This document shows, one piece after another, positions 1 through 9,173 of a stretch of DNA of 39,997 nucleotides (positions are counted from its first letter, which is position 1; every line of letters begins with the position of its first letter). This DNA comes from Methylococcaceae bacterium (lineage in GTDB: Bacteria; Pseudomonadota; Gammaproteobacteria; Methylococcales; Methylomonadaceae). The notes under the pieces are model-generated. The model was not told where the DNA came from and did not search any database. It saw only the letters and a list, made by a program, of their open reading frames with translations. The stretch is taken from positions 1 through 39,997 of the forward strand of contig BJHG01000014.1 of NCBI GenBank assembly GCA_014191975.1, in the 5' to 3' direction. A program made the position numbers and the translations under genes.

Positions 1-71
1 CAAAAAAATCAGAACGATTTAGTATAAAATTTTGGTGAATTCCTACACACGTTTACGCGAAACCTAATATT

Positions 72-680
72 ATGATTAACACTGGAGAAACAATTTTAAA
101 TGAAGATGGTGTGTTGTCTTCTTGCACAAAAAGACAGGGGATTTGTGGTTACGCATGCTGTAAGTTTAGTGTGGGTAATTGGATTATGCTGTTACCTGGC
201 GAGTACGAAGTAGCGGTGCAGAAAAATTTAAAGCGCGATCATTTACACTTTGAAAGTAATCAACATGCTATTTGCTCTACACCTTGTCAAACAGGTGATT
301 TAAAACCCATCGATTGTTCATGGTATCCCTTGTTTCCTGCTAATCAAAATGCGACACAGTTTTTGGTTGCTGATCACCGTAAATGTCCCATTCCGAATCA
401 TGAACTTATCGACAAAATGCTTGCCATACATATTTCGGCGTTAGCATGGGAGCAACAACATCCAGGCAGTTTGGAACAAATGCTGACGTTGAGTCGAGAT
501 TTTGTCGGTTATATGCCATTTCCTTATAAAATTTTTAATGGGCAAGCCATTAAAATGACCACAGAAGAAATGCAGTGCATCGCTCTCACTAATAATTTAC
601 CTGTGGACTATATCTGTAAAGATTGGACAGTAACCCTATCAGGCTATTCCGCATCTCAAACACCCGATGATGAAAAATAA
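72..680 (+). CDS. Cysteine-cluster protein (YkgJ-like CxxxCC type)
   Basis: The 202-residue product has no signal peptide and carries eight cysteines in its first 105 residues: C18, C25, C29, C30, C68, C72, C82 and C105. The C-x3-C-C group at 25-30 and the spaced later cysteines resemble the YkgJ-type family thought to bind zinc or an Fe-S cluster. The biochemical role is unknown. The C-terminal half has no motif I recognise. Its last 14 bases overlap the start of the next gene, so the two are probably translated together. An AT-rich TATAAAAT at 23-30 could be the -10 of the operon promoter, but I see no convincing -35 and no clear Shine-Dalgarno. Family assignment is moderate; function is open. 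Confidence 0.6.
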   Translation: MINTGETILNEDGVLSSCTKRQGICGYACCKFSVGNWIMLLPGEYEVAVQKNLKRDHLHFESNQHAICSTPCQTGDLKPIDCSWYPLFPANQNATQFLVADHRKCPIPNHELIDKMLAIHISALAWEQQHPGSLEQMLTLSRDFVGYMPFPYKIFNGQAIKMTTEEMQCIALTNNLPVDYICKDWTVTLSGYSASQTPDDEK

Positions 681-2070
681 ATCATTATTAATTCAATTCA
701 TTCTGGGTCTTACTGTATCCAGTTACGCAAATATCACTCACGCGCAATACACACTTTATGACGGTGAATACGGTTTGTTATCGGCGGGATTGCAAATACA
801 AATGGTGGGCTTGGGAGAATACAACAATCGTTCGGGTGATCCTTTCGCTAAAAATGTTCTGAGTGATATTTATTGGGAACATACGATAGAACCGAATATC
901 AAAGGGGTGGTTAATTTACCAAAAGGCAGTCAGTTGTATAGTGGTTTCAGTATGATTTACAGTGCGATGCTTGGGCATGATCCCTCAGGAATAACGTTTC
1001 GAGGATTGCCACAACTAGGCACTGAAAGAGCAGATTATGCGGCTTACCCCGATTACAAAGATTGGATGATGACGGAAGAAATGTATGTCGGCTGGCGTTC
1101 CGGAAAATCATTAGCTCAATGGGGCGAAAATGCCATTGATTTGTCTGTTGGTTCGCAAGATTACAAATTAGGAACGGGATTATTGTTGGCAAATGGGACG
1201 GATGATGGTGGTTTTCGTGGTTCGTACTGGTTAGGTTCACGAACCGTTTTCATCAATACTATGATTGCCCGCATCAATGTCAATGGTTACAAACTGGAAG
1301 GTTTTTATTTAGAGAATCATCCGCGTAATCCTAAAGCTAAAAAAAGGTACACAGGGATGAACGTCGAATATAACTATCACGACAAGGCTAATTTTGGTTT
1401 TAGTTATATTAACGATGATGATTACACCCGCGATGTCACGGCGAAAACGGATGCGTATGATTTTAGGCTAGATTTCAAACCGTTAGCAAACACATTGCCA
1501 AATTTATCCGTTAGCACTGAGTATGTTTATCAAGTGAATAATAAACTCACAGATCCTAATCCCGAATCGCCATTTTTATATAACTATGGAAATATGGGAC
1601 GCAAAACAGTATCGGGCGGGTTTGGACAAATTGAATACAAATTTGCTGAAACACCTTGGCAGCCTACGTTAAGTTATCGTTATGCCATTATGAAAAAAGG
1701 CTTTGATTACATGAACTTCGGCTTTAAGACTTGGGGAACATGGTTTCAAGGTGAGATGACAGGCGAATTTATTTTTGATAATACCGATTTAATTACCAAT
1801 ACAGCCCGAGTTGTTGTTACACCTGTCGAAGATGTAACAGTGAATTTAATTTATTTAAATTTTAAATTCGATGATCCCAAAGTGATGAAAGCAACATCAT
1901 CCTCATTTGGTAATGAAATAGATTTAGTAGCGGATTGGGCAGTGAATAGTTCAATTGATCTATCAACGGGTCTTGAAACTTTTATACCCGATGCAGGCGG
2001 AAAGCAGGTGTATAACGGTGGTAATAAAATGTGGGTACAAGGGATGATATATGCGTCATTTAAATTTTAG
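667..2070 (+). CDS. Outer-membrane beta-barrel (porin-like) protein
   Basis: The 467-residue product begins with a signal peptide (basic MMKNK, hydrophobic core, likely cleavage after THA near residue 26). The rest is rich in alternating aromatic and polar residues (for example YSGFSMIYS, WLGSRTVF, FKFDDPKV), as in beta-barrel strands, and it ends with Phe, the usual terminal residue for BAM-dependent outer-membrane proteins. Length fits a 16-18 strand porin. The start overlaps the upstream stop by 14 bases and the end overlaps the next gene by 20 bases. With the binding protein and symporter downstream, it is probably the outer-membrane entry for the same solute. Substrate cannot be read from sequence. 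ATG at 670 is an alternative start. Confidence 0.65.
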   Translation: MMKNKSLLIQFILGLTVSSYANITHAQYTLYDGEYGLLSAGLQIQMVGLGEYNNRSGDPFAKNVLSDIYWEHTIEPNIKGVVNLPKGSQLYSGFSMIYSAMLGHDPSGITFRGLPQLGTERADYAAYPDYKDWMMTEEMYVGWRSGKSLAQWGENAIDLSVGSQDYKLGTGLLLANGTDDGGFRGSYWLGSRTVFINTMIARINVNGYKLEGFYLENHPRNPKAKKRYTGMNVEYNYHDKANFGFSYINDDDYTRDVTAKTDAYDFRLDFKPLANTLPNLSVSTEYVYQVNNKLTDPNPESPFLYNYGNMGRKTVSGGFGQIEYKFAETPWQPTLSYRYAIMKKGFDYMNFGFKTWGTWFQGEMTGEFIFDNTDLITNTARVVVTPVEDVTVNLIYLNFKFDDPKVMKATSSSFGNEIDLVADWAVNSSIDLSTGLETFIPDAGGKQVYNGGNKMWVQGMIYASFKF

Positions 2071-2878
2071 TCTTTTGGGCTTATCACTTGTTATGACGTT
2101 TTGCGTTCATGCTGCGGATTTTAGTGTGACGCCACCGGATATTGCCCGTGTTAAACAACGTGGTGAATTGGTCGTTGCGATGTATTACGAAGATGTTGCG
2201 CCTTTTTGTATGCGTAACAGCAAAAACGAATTAGTCGGTATCGATGTTGAGATAGCCCAAGATATTGCTAAAAAATTGGACGTTAAGTTGACCTTGAACA
2301 GGGACTCCAAAACATACGATGAAATCATTCAGGCTGTCGTAAATAAAAAAGCTGATATTGGACTTAGTACGTTAAGTGATACCTTAGAACGCGCTACTAC
2401 AGTTAGCTTTACGACCCCCTACTGGTCACTTAAACAGTCTTTAATTATCAATCGATTAAAATTATCAACTTATAAAGACCATCCCGATTATAAAAAAACA
2501 GAATTACTTTTAAATCAAACTGGTATTAAAATCGGCGTGATCAAAGGCAGTTCGTATGTCGATTTTGCTAAAAAATTCTTTCCATTGGCAACTATCGAAA
2601 GTTACGAAACGTTAGCGCAAGGTATTGAAGATACAAAAAAGACAAATTTGCTAGCATTCCTTTATGACGAAGTAGAAATCATGAATTGGAATAGCACGCA
2701 TCCTGAAGACAGTTTGTTTTTGAAATCCGAGTTTATAACGCAAAGTGAAGATACTTTAGCGATTGCCGTGAATTGGCAAGATAGTCATCTATTGTCATGG
2801 TTGAATTTATCTATCCAACAATCCAAAAATAATTTTCTTAAACGCTTAAAAACAAAATACATGGACGGGGCAAATTAA
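2051..2878 (+). CDS. Periplasmic solute-binding protein, family 3 (SBP_bac_3)
   Basis: The product is 275 residues with a signal peptide ending near CVHAA (residue 22). The mature part has the family-3 binding-protein layout: the opening VKQRGELVVAMYYEDVAPF, then VGIDVEIAQDIAKKL, ADIGLSTLSDTLERA, the FTTPYW strand and a second lobe with IKIGVIKGSSY. Family members bind amino acids or similar small polar solutes and normally feed ABC importers. Here there is no permease or ATPase gene. Instead a DAACS-type symporter follows within a few bases. The gene starts 20 bases inside the upstream porin-like gene, so the three are co-expressed. Ligand is unknown. Confidence 0.8.
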   Translation: MRHLNFSLLGLSLVMTFCVHAADFSVTPPDIARVKQRGELVVAMYYEDVAPFCMRNSKNELVGIDVEIAQDIAKKLDVKLTLNRDSKTYDEIIQAVVNKKADIGLSTLSDTLERATTVSFTTPYWSLKQSLIINRLKLSTYKDHPDYKKTELLLNQTGIKIGVIKGSSYVDFAKKFFPLATIESYETLAQGIEDTKKTNLLAFLYDEVEIMNWNSTHPEDSLFLKSEFITQSEDTLAIAVNWQDSHLLSWLNLSIQQSKNNFLKRLKTKYMDGAN

Positions 2879-2881
2879 GTG

Positions 2882-4201
2882 ATGAATTTATCTTTTTTCA
2901 AAAAAATGCGTGTCCCAAATACGTCCTGGTTACTAAGTCCGTGGTTAGTTTTTATGGGTGTTTTTATTGGCGCGATTATAGGTGTCTTTGATCGAGATTT
3001 GGCCGTTCAGTTACTGCCTTTTGGTACGCTTTACATAAAGCTGTTGCAAATGTTTGTTTTGCCTATTCTGATGACGGCTGTCATTTCTGGTCTGGGTAAT
3101 TTATTTATGTCGGGGATGAAAAGAAGTCAAATCACCAAATTGGTTATTTTTTTATTTGTGGGTTTAATGGTTGCCAGCTGTATTGGTTTGCTATTTGGGG
3201 TAGTAGGGCATCCAGGTGGTGCATTGCACCATGATGCACAAGTTACTCTGGGAAAAACGATTACTCAATCTGAACGTATTTCCATTGCCGGTGATCAAGT
3301 AGAGTTACCTAATATGTTCATCTACATGCAAGCAATGATACCCGAAAATATATTTGCATCATTAGGCAAGGGTGACAATTTAGCGGTTCTATTTTTTTCC
3401 ATTTTAACGGGCATCAGTATGGGGAAAATGAATTCAAAATCGAGTAAAACGGCTTTGGTAGTGGTTGACGCTTTTTACAACGTTTTTTTAGCCATTATTG
3501 GCTGGATGATGTATGCCTTGCCGTTGGGTTTGTTATGTTTATTTGCGGGGCAAATTGCTCAAATTGGGATGGATATTATCTGGGCAACCGCTAAACTCGT
3601 TCAATACATTTATATTTCTTGTATAGCTACTATGGTGGGGTACAGCTTAATTATTTGGTGGAAGTTGAAAGATCGGTTTTCTTATTTGGAATCGCTCGCC
3701 GAGTTGAGACAGCCGATTATAATTGCCTTAGGAACAGCTAGCAGCTTTGCGACCATTCCATCGGCCCTAAATGTATTAAAAAATAATTTAAAGATCGATA
3801 AAAATACTTCCGACTTGGTTATTCCTTTGGGAATGACGATTAACCCACCTGCTTCAGTGTTGCAATTCGCTATATCTAGCATATTCATTTCGCAAATCTA
3901 CGGTGTTGACCTAAATTTCACCCAACTCGGTATGGTATTTATCGGAGCGATATTTGCGGGACTAGCCTCTTCAAGTACCCCGAGTATCGTGGCACTGAGT
4001 ATGATTGCGATGATTCTTGACCCACTGGGTTTACCTAGCAGTGTTGCCATCATTTTGTTGGTCGCTATTGATCCCGTAATCGACCCTATTATTACTGCGC
4101 TTAATGTTTACTCTAACTGTGCATTAGCAGTGGTGAGCGATTCTACTGAATCAAAAATGCAGTTGGAAGTTGTGTACGAAACAGAGGTAATTAAAACCTG
4201 A
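2882..4201 (+). CDS. Divergent dicarboxylate/amino acid:cation symporter (DAACS family)
   Basis: This is a polytopic membrane protein of 439 residues, typical of the family that includes GltP and DctA. Recognisable parts are the N-terminal helices (WLVFMGVFIGAIIGVF), the HP1 hairpin-like ALGTASSFATIP, a transmembrane-7 region IPLGMTINPPAS and a transmembrane-8 region DPVIDPIITALNVYSN. Aligned by eye with GltPh, the usual NMDGT is NPPAS, the arginine that holds the acidic substrate (R397) is Ile, and the sodium ligand D405 is Asn; D390, D394 and N401 are kept. An ordinary glutamate/aspartate substrate is therefore unlikely. GTG at 2879 directly follows the binding-protein stop, but ATG at 2882 is preferred, with GGACGGGG upstream. 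Confidence 0.85.
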   Translation: MNLSFFKKMRVPNTSWLLSPWLVFMGVFIGAIIGVFDRDLAVQLLPFGTLYIKLLQMFVLPILMTAVISGLGNLFMSGMKRSQITKLVIFLFVGLMVASCIGLLFGVVGHPGGALHHDAQVTLGKTITQSERISIAGDQVELPNMFIYMQAMIPENIFASLGKGDNLAVLFFSILTGISMGKMNSKSSKTALVVVDAFYNVFLAIIGWMMYALPLGLLCLFAGQIAQIGMDIIWATAKLVQYIYISCIATMVGYSLIIWWKLKDRFSYLESLAELRQPIIIALGTASSFATIPSALNVLKNNLKIDKNTSDLVIPLGMTINPPASVLQFAISSIFISQIYGVDLNFTQLGMVFIGAIFAGLASSSTPSIVALSMIAMILDPLGLPSSVAIILLVAIDPVIDPIITALNVYSNCALAVVSDSTESKMQLEVVYETEVIKT

Positions 4202-4235
4202 TGGGATTCAATAACTGTCATTCGTGAGATTTGAA

Positions 4236-4604
4236 ATGAACGCTTCGACTGAAGAAAAACGCAAAATAATGGCAACGAAAATTATTGATAATGTTGCAAA
4301 AACCGCAGCGATGACATCGGCTATTTTTTCGCAAATTCCAGGCATGGGCGTAACAACCCTGAGCAAACTTTACTTTGACATGGCAAAAGAGCTTGCTGCT
4401 TTGTTCAATCAAGAATTGGAAACATCAGTTGCTAGATCAATTGTAATAGCAGGTTGTGAAAACCATGCGAAAGCGATATTTAATAAATCGGTGTTAGGCT
4501 GGATACCGTTAATAGGTAACCTCATCAATGCCAAAATAACCTTCACTCTTACCCAAAATATAGGCTGGTTTTTTTATAATCATTTTGTCGAAACTTACAA
4601 ATAA
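4236..4604 (+). CDS. Small hydrophobic protein, resembling DUF697-type
   Basis: The product is 122 residues from ATG 4236, with GTGAG seven bases upstream; an in-frame GTG at 4224 is less likely. It has a charged N-terminus, then alternating amphipathic and hydrophobic stretches, including SQIPGMGVTTLSKLYFDMA and a Gly/Pro-containing membrane-like segment LGWIPLIGNLINAKIT. The pattern resembles the helical DUF697-like domain, but I would not insist on it. It lies 34 bases after the symporter gene on the same strand and probably ends that operon. The 84 bases after it are about 80 percent A+T and must hold the promoter of the peptide-synthetase cluster if that has its own. No terminator hairpin is visible there. 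Confidence 0.5.
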   Translation: MNASTEEKRKIMATKIIDNVAKTAAMTSAIFSQIPGMGVTTLSKLYFDMAKELAALFNQELETSVARSIVIAGCENHAKAIFNKSVLGWIPLIGNLINAKITFTLTQNIGWFFYNHFVETYK

Positions 4605-4688
4605 GTAGTTTGATCTCAATTACGAAAATGTATCAAAAATATAAAAAACTCTCATAAATTAATTTTACTCTTTAATATTTAAGACAAA

Positions 4689-7600
4689 ATGAAAAAAAAT
4701 AATTTATTACACCGACAATTTCAGCAGCAAGTCGAGAATTATCCGAATGCTATTGCCTTAACATTCAATGGCGAAGCAATGAGTTATGCTGACTTAAATG
4801 CGCGTAGTAATCAATTAGCCGGTCATTTACAAACGTTGGGAGTTAAACCAGAAGTCTTAGTCGGACTGTGTTTAGAGCGTAATTTTAATTTAATTATTGC
4901 GATATTGGCGATTTTAAAAGCAGGTGGCGCGTATTTACCTTTAGACAGTAATGCGCCAATGGAACGTTTAGAATTTATTTTAAAAGATTCCGAAACCAAA
5001 ATTGTCTTAACCGAAAGCCAGTTTGCGATCAAATTTACCGCTGTTGAACACTTAATCAATTTAAATGCCGTTCAAACGCAAATTCACCGCGATTATTCTG
5101 AGCAAAATATAGTGATTGATTATGCAGGTGATGCCACGCAATCTTTGTGCTATCTGATGTACACGTCGGGTTCGACAGGTTTGCCAAAAGGGGTACAGAT
5201 TACTCACCACAATGTCATGCGTTTATTAGATTCTACCGAAGCTTGGTTCAACTTTAATTCGCACGATGTTTGGGTATTGTTTCATTCGTATGCGTTTGAT
5301 ATGTCGGTTTGGGAAATTTGGGGCGCATTTTTATACGGTGGGCGATTGGTTATCGCTCCACATACTATAACCCGCACACCTGAACAGTTTTATCAATTGC
5401 TGGTCGATGAAAAAATCACGTTTTTAAATCAAACGCCTTCTGCTTTTGCGCCGCTCGTGCGAGTGGATCAAGATTATCCTGCTGACGCATTATCGTTACG
5501 CTGCGTGACGTTTGGGGGCGAGGCGTTAAATTTTAAAATGTTGGAACCGTGGCTACTTCGACACGGCGATTCTGTGCCGCGACTGGTGAATATGTATGGC
5601 ATTACTGAAACCACGGTTCACGCCAGTTATCGCCTTGTGACCTTACAAGATATTCGTGAAGGTAACAGCAAACTGATTGGTGTCGCGATTCCCGATTTAG
5701 AATTGCATCTTTTGGACGATACACAGCAAATCGTACCGAATAACATTGAAGGTGAAATTTATGTGGCGGGAGATGGCGTGGCGCGGGGATATTTGAATCG
5801 TCCTGAACTCAACAGCGAGCGATTTATTACGTTGCCACAATTTCCGAATCAACGTTTATACCGTTCAGGGGATTTGGCTATTCGTCTTGCCAATGGCGAT
5901 ATGGAATACGTTGGTCGCGCCGACACGCAAATCAAACTGCGTGGCTTTAGAATCGAGTTAGGCGAAATCGAAACGATATTAACGAGTCATGAAAAAATCA
6001 GTGAAGCGGTTGTGACCGTTCACGAAGAAGACGAACACAAACGTTTAGCGGCTTACGTCGTAGCAAAAAATCCAACAGGCGAATTGGTTTCTCAATTGCG
6101 TGAATTAGCCGCCGCGCATTTGCCTGAATATATGCATCCAACGTATTACACGGTTTTAGAAAAAATGCCGTTAAACGTCAATGGCAAAATAGACTGTAAG
6201 GCCTTGCCCGAACCCCAACGTGATTTTCTATCGGATGGCGCGCATTTTGTCGCGCCACAAACGCCTGCTGAAAAAACGTTAGCGATACTTTGGGCGGAAG
6301 TTTTGAAGCTCGAAAAAGTGAGTATTCATGACAATTTCTTTCAAATGGGGGGCGATTCGATTCTGGCGATTCAATTGATTAGCAAAGCCAAACGCGCGGG
6401 ATTGAAACTCGCGCCCAATCAATTATTTTTGCACCAAACGATTGCTGAATTGGCGGCACAAGCTGGCGCGACAAACCTTTCGACTCAGCTAATAATTGAA
6501 CATATCGCTAAACAAAATGCTGACTCGGCGATTAGTTTAAGTCCGGTGCAACATTGGTTTTTTGAACAAAAAATTACCCAACCTCAGCATTGGAATCAAG
6601 CGGTTTTATTGAAATGTCGCCAAACTCTCCCCGCTGATTTAATCGAAAAATCGTTGCAAGCTCTGCAAAATCATCATGCGTGTTTGCGTTACCAATTTAT
6701 CAATCAGCCGGATTCGCTCATTCCAGAGCAACGTTTGAATCCTGATTGCAAACCGATTCGTTTAAACAAAATCGATTTAACCGATTTTCCTGAAGCGGAA
6801 CGCGCGAATTTGTTGATTGAAATCGCCGAGCAAGCCCAGGACGATTTGAATTTGCAACGTGGTATTTTGATGAAAGCGTTGTTATTCCAATTGGCTGAAA
6901 ATGAACAACGCTTGCTTATCATTGTGCATCATTTGTTGGTAGATGGCGTTTCGTGGCGAATTTTGTTGGAAGATTTGGAAACCGCCTTTAAACAACTCGA
7001 ACAAGGTTTAGCGGTTCATTTGCCGGCAAGTGCGACGTTTGCAGAATGGACACACGTTTTGCAAAATTACAGCCAGCAAATTGTCGCCACTGAAATTCCA
7101 AATTTTGACGGCAAGCCGTTTGTGTTTGTCGGTGATTTCAATGGTGAAAACACCAGCGGCAGCGCAAAAACGCACACGTTAATTCTCAACGAAGCGCAAA
7201 CTGAAATGGTGTTACGCGCTAAAAATGGGCGAATCCAAGATATTTTATTAACTGCTTTGGTGTTAAGTTTGCGGGGTGAAAATGAAAATGTGTTGCTGGA
7301 TTTGGAAGGTCACGGACGTGAAGCGATTTCGAATTTAGATATTTCCAGAACGTGCGGCTGGTTCACGTCAATTTTCCCGTTTGCCGTGAATGCAAAAGGT
7401 GAAGCGAATGACGTACTCAATCATGTCAAACAGGTGTTAGCTACGTTGCCACAAAATGGCTTGGATTTTGGCATATTGCGTTATTTAAATCACCTTTCGC
7501 CAGCGGAAAAATCGCACGTTGTCTTCAATTATTTAGGGCAATTTGATCAACTCTTTAGTCCAACAGGATTATTTGAGTTAGCCGAAGAGGATTACGGTTC

Positions 7601-9173
7601 AACCCACAGCCCAAAAGGTTTGCGCCCATATCTGTTAGAAATAAATGCGTTGGTGTATCAAGGTAAATTGAAAATCGATTTTGTCTACAGCGCACATGTT
7701 CACAAACATGAAACGATTGAAGCACTCGCGCAAACCTTTCAAACCGCTATTGATAATTTCACCATGGGCGATTTTTCGCTAGCTAATTTAAGCGCGTCAG
7801 ATACGCGCCACTTACAAACGCACTATCCCGAATTGGAAGCGTGTTATCCATTGTCGCCGACACAAGAAGGGATGCTATTTCATGCGTTAAGCGACAATTC
7901 GGTGGATGTTTATTTTGAACAATTTAGTTATGACTTTGACGGTGTGAGGAATGTTGAGTTATTTCAACAAGCGTGGCGCTTCGCTCAACAACAGCACAGT
8001 ATTTTACGCACCGCTGTCGTTTGGAAAGGATTAACGCGACCCTTGCAAATCGTGTTAAAGCAAATAATATTGCCGTGGCAAAACCTCGATTGGCGTGACG
8101 TTGCCGCTGAAAATATCGAACAAAATTGGCTGCAATTTTTCCGCGCAGATAGAACGGTTTTGTTTGAATTAAATCAGCCGCCTTTAATGCGTTGGACATT
8201 GGTTCAAATGCCAAATGACGGGTGGCGATTGTTGTGGACGCATTCGCATATTTTGTTAGACGGTTGGAGCGTGGCTGTGTGTTTAAAAGATGTGTTGCAG
8301 ATTTATGCGTCTTTGCTCGCTGACCAAAGCCCAAAATTACCCGTTGTCGCACAATATCGTGACTATATCGCGTGGTTGGAAAGTCAAAATCCGCAACACG
8401 CCGAACGTTTTTGGTACGAAACCTTGAGTGAAGCTGACACGCGCGTGGGGCGATTTAAATCGACGGGACAACAAGGTTATGTTGAAAGCGTTGAGCAATT
8501 GCCCGAAACCGATTGTGTGGCGTTGCAACATCTCGCGCAACAGTTTGGCGTGACCTTAAACACTTTGTTACAAGCGGCATGGGCGTTGGTGGTGGCTGAA
8601 TTCACGCAAAATGACGAAATTATGTTTGGCATTACCGTTTCTGGACGCGCCAACGATTTAGAAAATATCGAAACGATTGCGGGATTATTCATTAACACGC
8701 TGCCATTGCATTTGAAATTAGAGCGCAATACGCGCTTATCGGATTGGCTCAAAGCGATTCAAACCAAACAATTTACGCTGCAACAATTTGAGTATTCGTC
8801 GTTGGCGGATATTAAAAAATGGTCGGGAACCTCGGTCGCGTTTGACAGCATTTTTATTTTTGAAAATTACCCGATTGATGAAGTCTTGCTCGACGCTAAT
8901 CAGCCTTTGCGAGTTCATTCGGTAAAAGCCTTTGAACACAATAATTATCCTTTGACGTTGTTGGCGATGTCGCACGAAGGTTTGTGTTTGCAAATGACAT
9001 ACAACGCGGCGTTATTTACCGCCGAGACGATTCAACACTATTTGCAACAAGTGATTCGTCATTTAAAAATGATGTCAGTTGAATTAACTTTGGCGGATTT
9101 TTATCAGCCCACCACGACCACGAAAAACGCGGATTTTTTACAATCGATGATGGATTTGGACGAGGATTTTTAA
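4689..9173 (+). CDS. Non-ribosomal peptide synthetase, A-PCP-E-C
   Basis: The 1494-residue protein has an adenylation domain at about 5-510 (A3 core YTSGSTGLPKG at 158-168, YRSGD, terminal NGKID), a peptidyl carrier at about 525-590 (GGDSI, phosphopantetheine Ser557), an epimerisation domain at about 610-1030 (HHLLVDG at 747-753, CGWFTSIFPF, ILRYL, NYLGQFD) and a condensation domain at about 1055-1480 (opening LSPTQEGMLF, HHxxxDG motif present as SHILLDG at 1186-1192 with the second His kept). The specificity code read by eye is D-M-W-N-T-G-M-V-H-K, closest to threonine codes, so a D-configured Thr-like residue is predicted. The protein begins directly with A and so needs an upstream C from another protein; the polyketide protein ends in one. 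Its own final C domain has no acceptor module in the window. No thioesterase is present. Confidence 0.95.
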   Translation: MKKNNLLHRQFQQQVENYPNAIALTFNGEAMSYADLNARSNQLAGHLQTLGVKPEVLVGLCLERNFNLIIAILAILKAGGAYLPLDSNAPMERLEFILKDSETKIVLTESQFAIKFTAVEHLINLNAVQTQIHRDYSEQNIVIDYAGDATQSLCYLMYTSGSTGLPKGVQITHHNVMRLLDSTEAWFNFNSHDVWVLFHSYAFDMSVWEIWGAFLYGGRLVIAPHTITRTPEQFYQLLVDEKITFLNQTPSAFAPLVRVDQDYPADALSLRCVTFGGEALNFKMLEPWLLRHGDSVPRLVNMYGITETTVHASYRLVTLQDIREGNSKLIGVAIPDLELHLLDDTQQIVPNNIEGEIYVAGDGVARGYLNRPELNSERFITLPQFPNQRLYRSGDLAIRLANGDMEYVGRADTQIKLRGFRIELGEIETILTSHEKISEAVVTVHEEDEHKRLAAYVVAKNPTGELVSQLRELAAAHLPEYMHPTYYTVLEKMPLNVNGKIDCKALPEPQRDFLSDGAHFVAPQTPAEKTLAILWAEVLKLEKVSIHDNFFQMGGDSILAIQLISKAKRAGLKLAPNQLFLHQTIAELAAQAGATNLSTQLIIEHIAKQNADSAISLSPVQHWFFEQKITQPQHWNQAVLLKCRQTLPADLIEKSLQALQNHHACLRYQFINQPDSLIPEQRLNPDCKPIRLNKIDLTDFPEAERANLLIEIAEQAQDDLNLQRGILMKALLFQLAENEQRLLIIVHHLLVDGVSWRILLEDLETAFKQLEQGLAVHLPASATFAEWTHVLQNYSQQIVATEIPNFDGKPFVFVGDFNGENTSGSAKTHTLILNEAQTEMVLRAKNGRIQDILLTALVLSLRGENENVLLDLEGHGREAISNLDISRTCGWFTSIFPFAVNAKGEANDVLNHVKQVLATLPQNGLDFGILRYLNHLSPAEKSHVVFNYLGQFDQLFSPTGLFELAEEDYGSTHSPKGLRPYLLEINALVYQGKLKIDFVYSAHVHKHETIEALAQTFQTAIDNFTMGDFSLANLSASDTRHLQTHYPELEACYPLSPTQEGMLFHALSDNSVDVYFEQFSYDFDGVRNVELFQQAWRFAQQQHSILRTAVVWKGLTRPLQIVLKQIILPWQNLDWRDVAAENIEQNWLQFFRADRTVLFELNQPPLMRWTLVQMPNDGWRLLWTHSHILLDGWSVAVCLKDVLQIYASLLADQSPKLPVVAQYRDYIAWLESQNPQHAERFWYETLSEADTRVGRFKSTGQQGYVESVEQLPETDCVALQHLAQQFGVTLNTLLQAAWALVVAEFTQNDEIMFGITVSGRANDLENIETIAGLFINTLPLHLKLERNTRLSDWLKAIQTKQFTLQQFEYSSLADIKKWSGTSVAFDSIFIFENYPIDEVLLDANQPLRVHSVKAFEHNNYPLTLLAMSHEGLCLQMTYNAALFTAETIQHYLQQVIRHLKMMSVELTLADFYQPTTTTKNADFLQSMMDLDEDF

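Noticed and set aside
7924-8352. 142-codon minus-strand frame inside the peptide synthetase
   Set aside because: Antisense shadow of a clear C domain; no ribosome site or recognisable motif.
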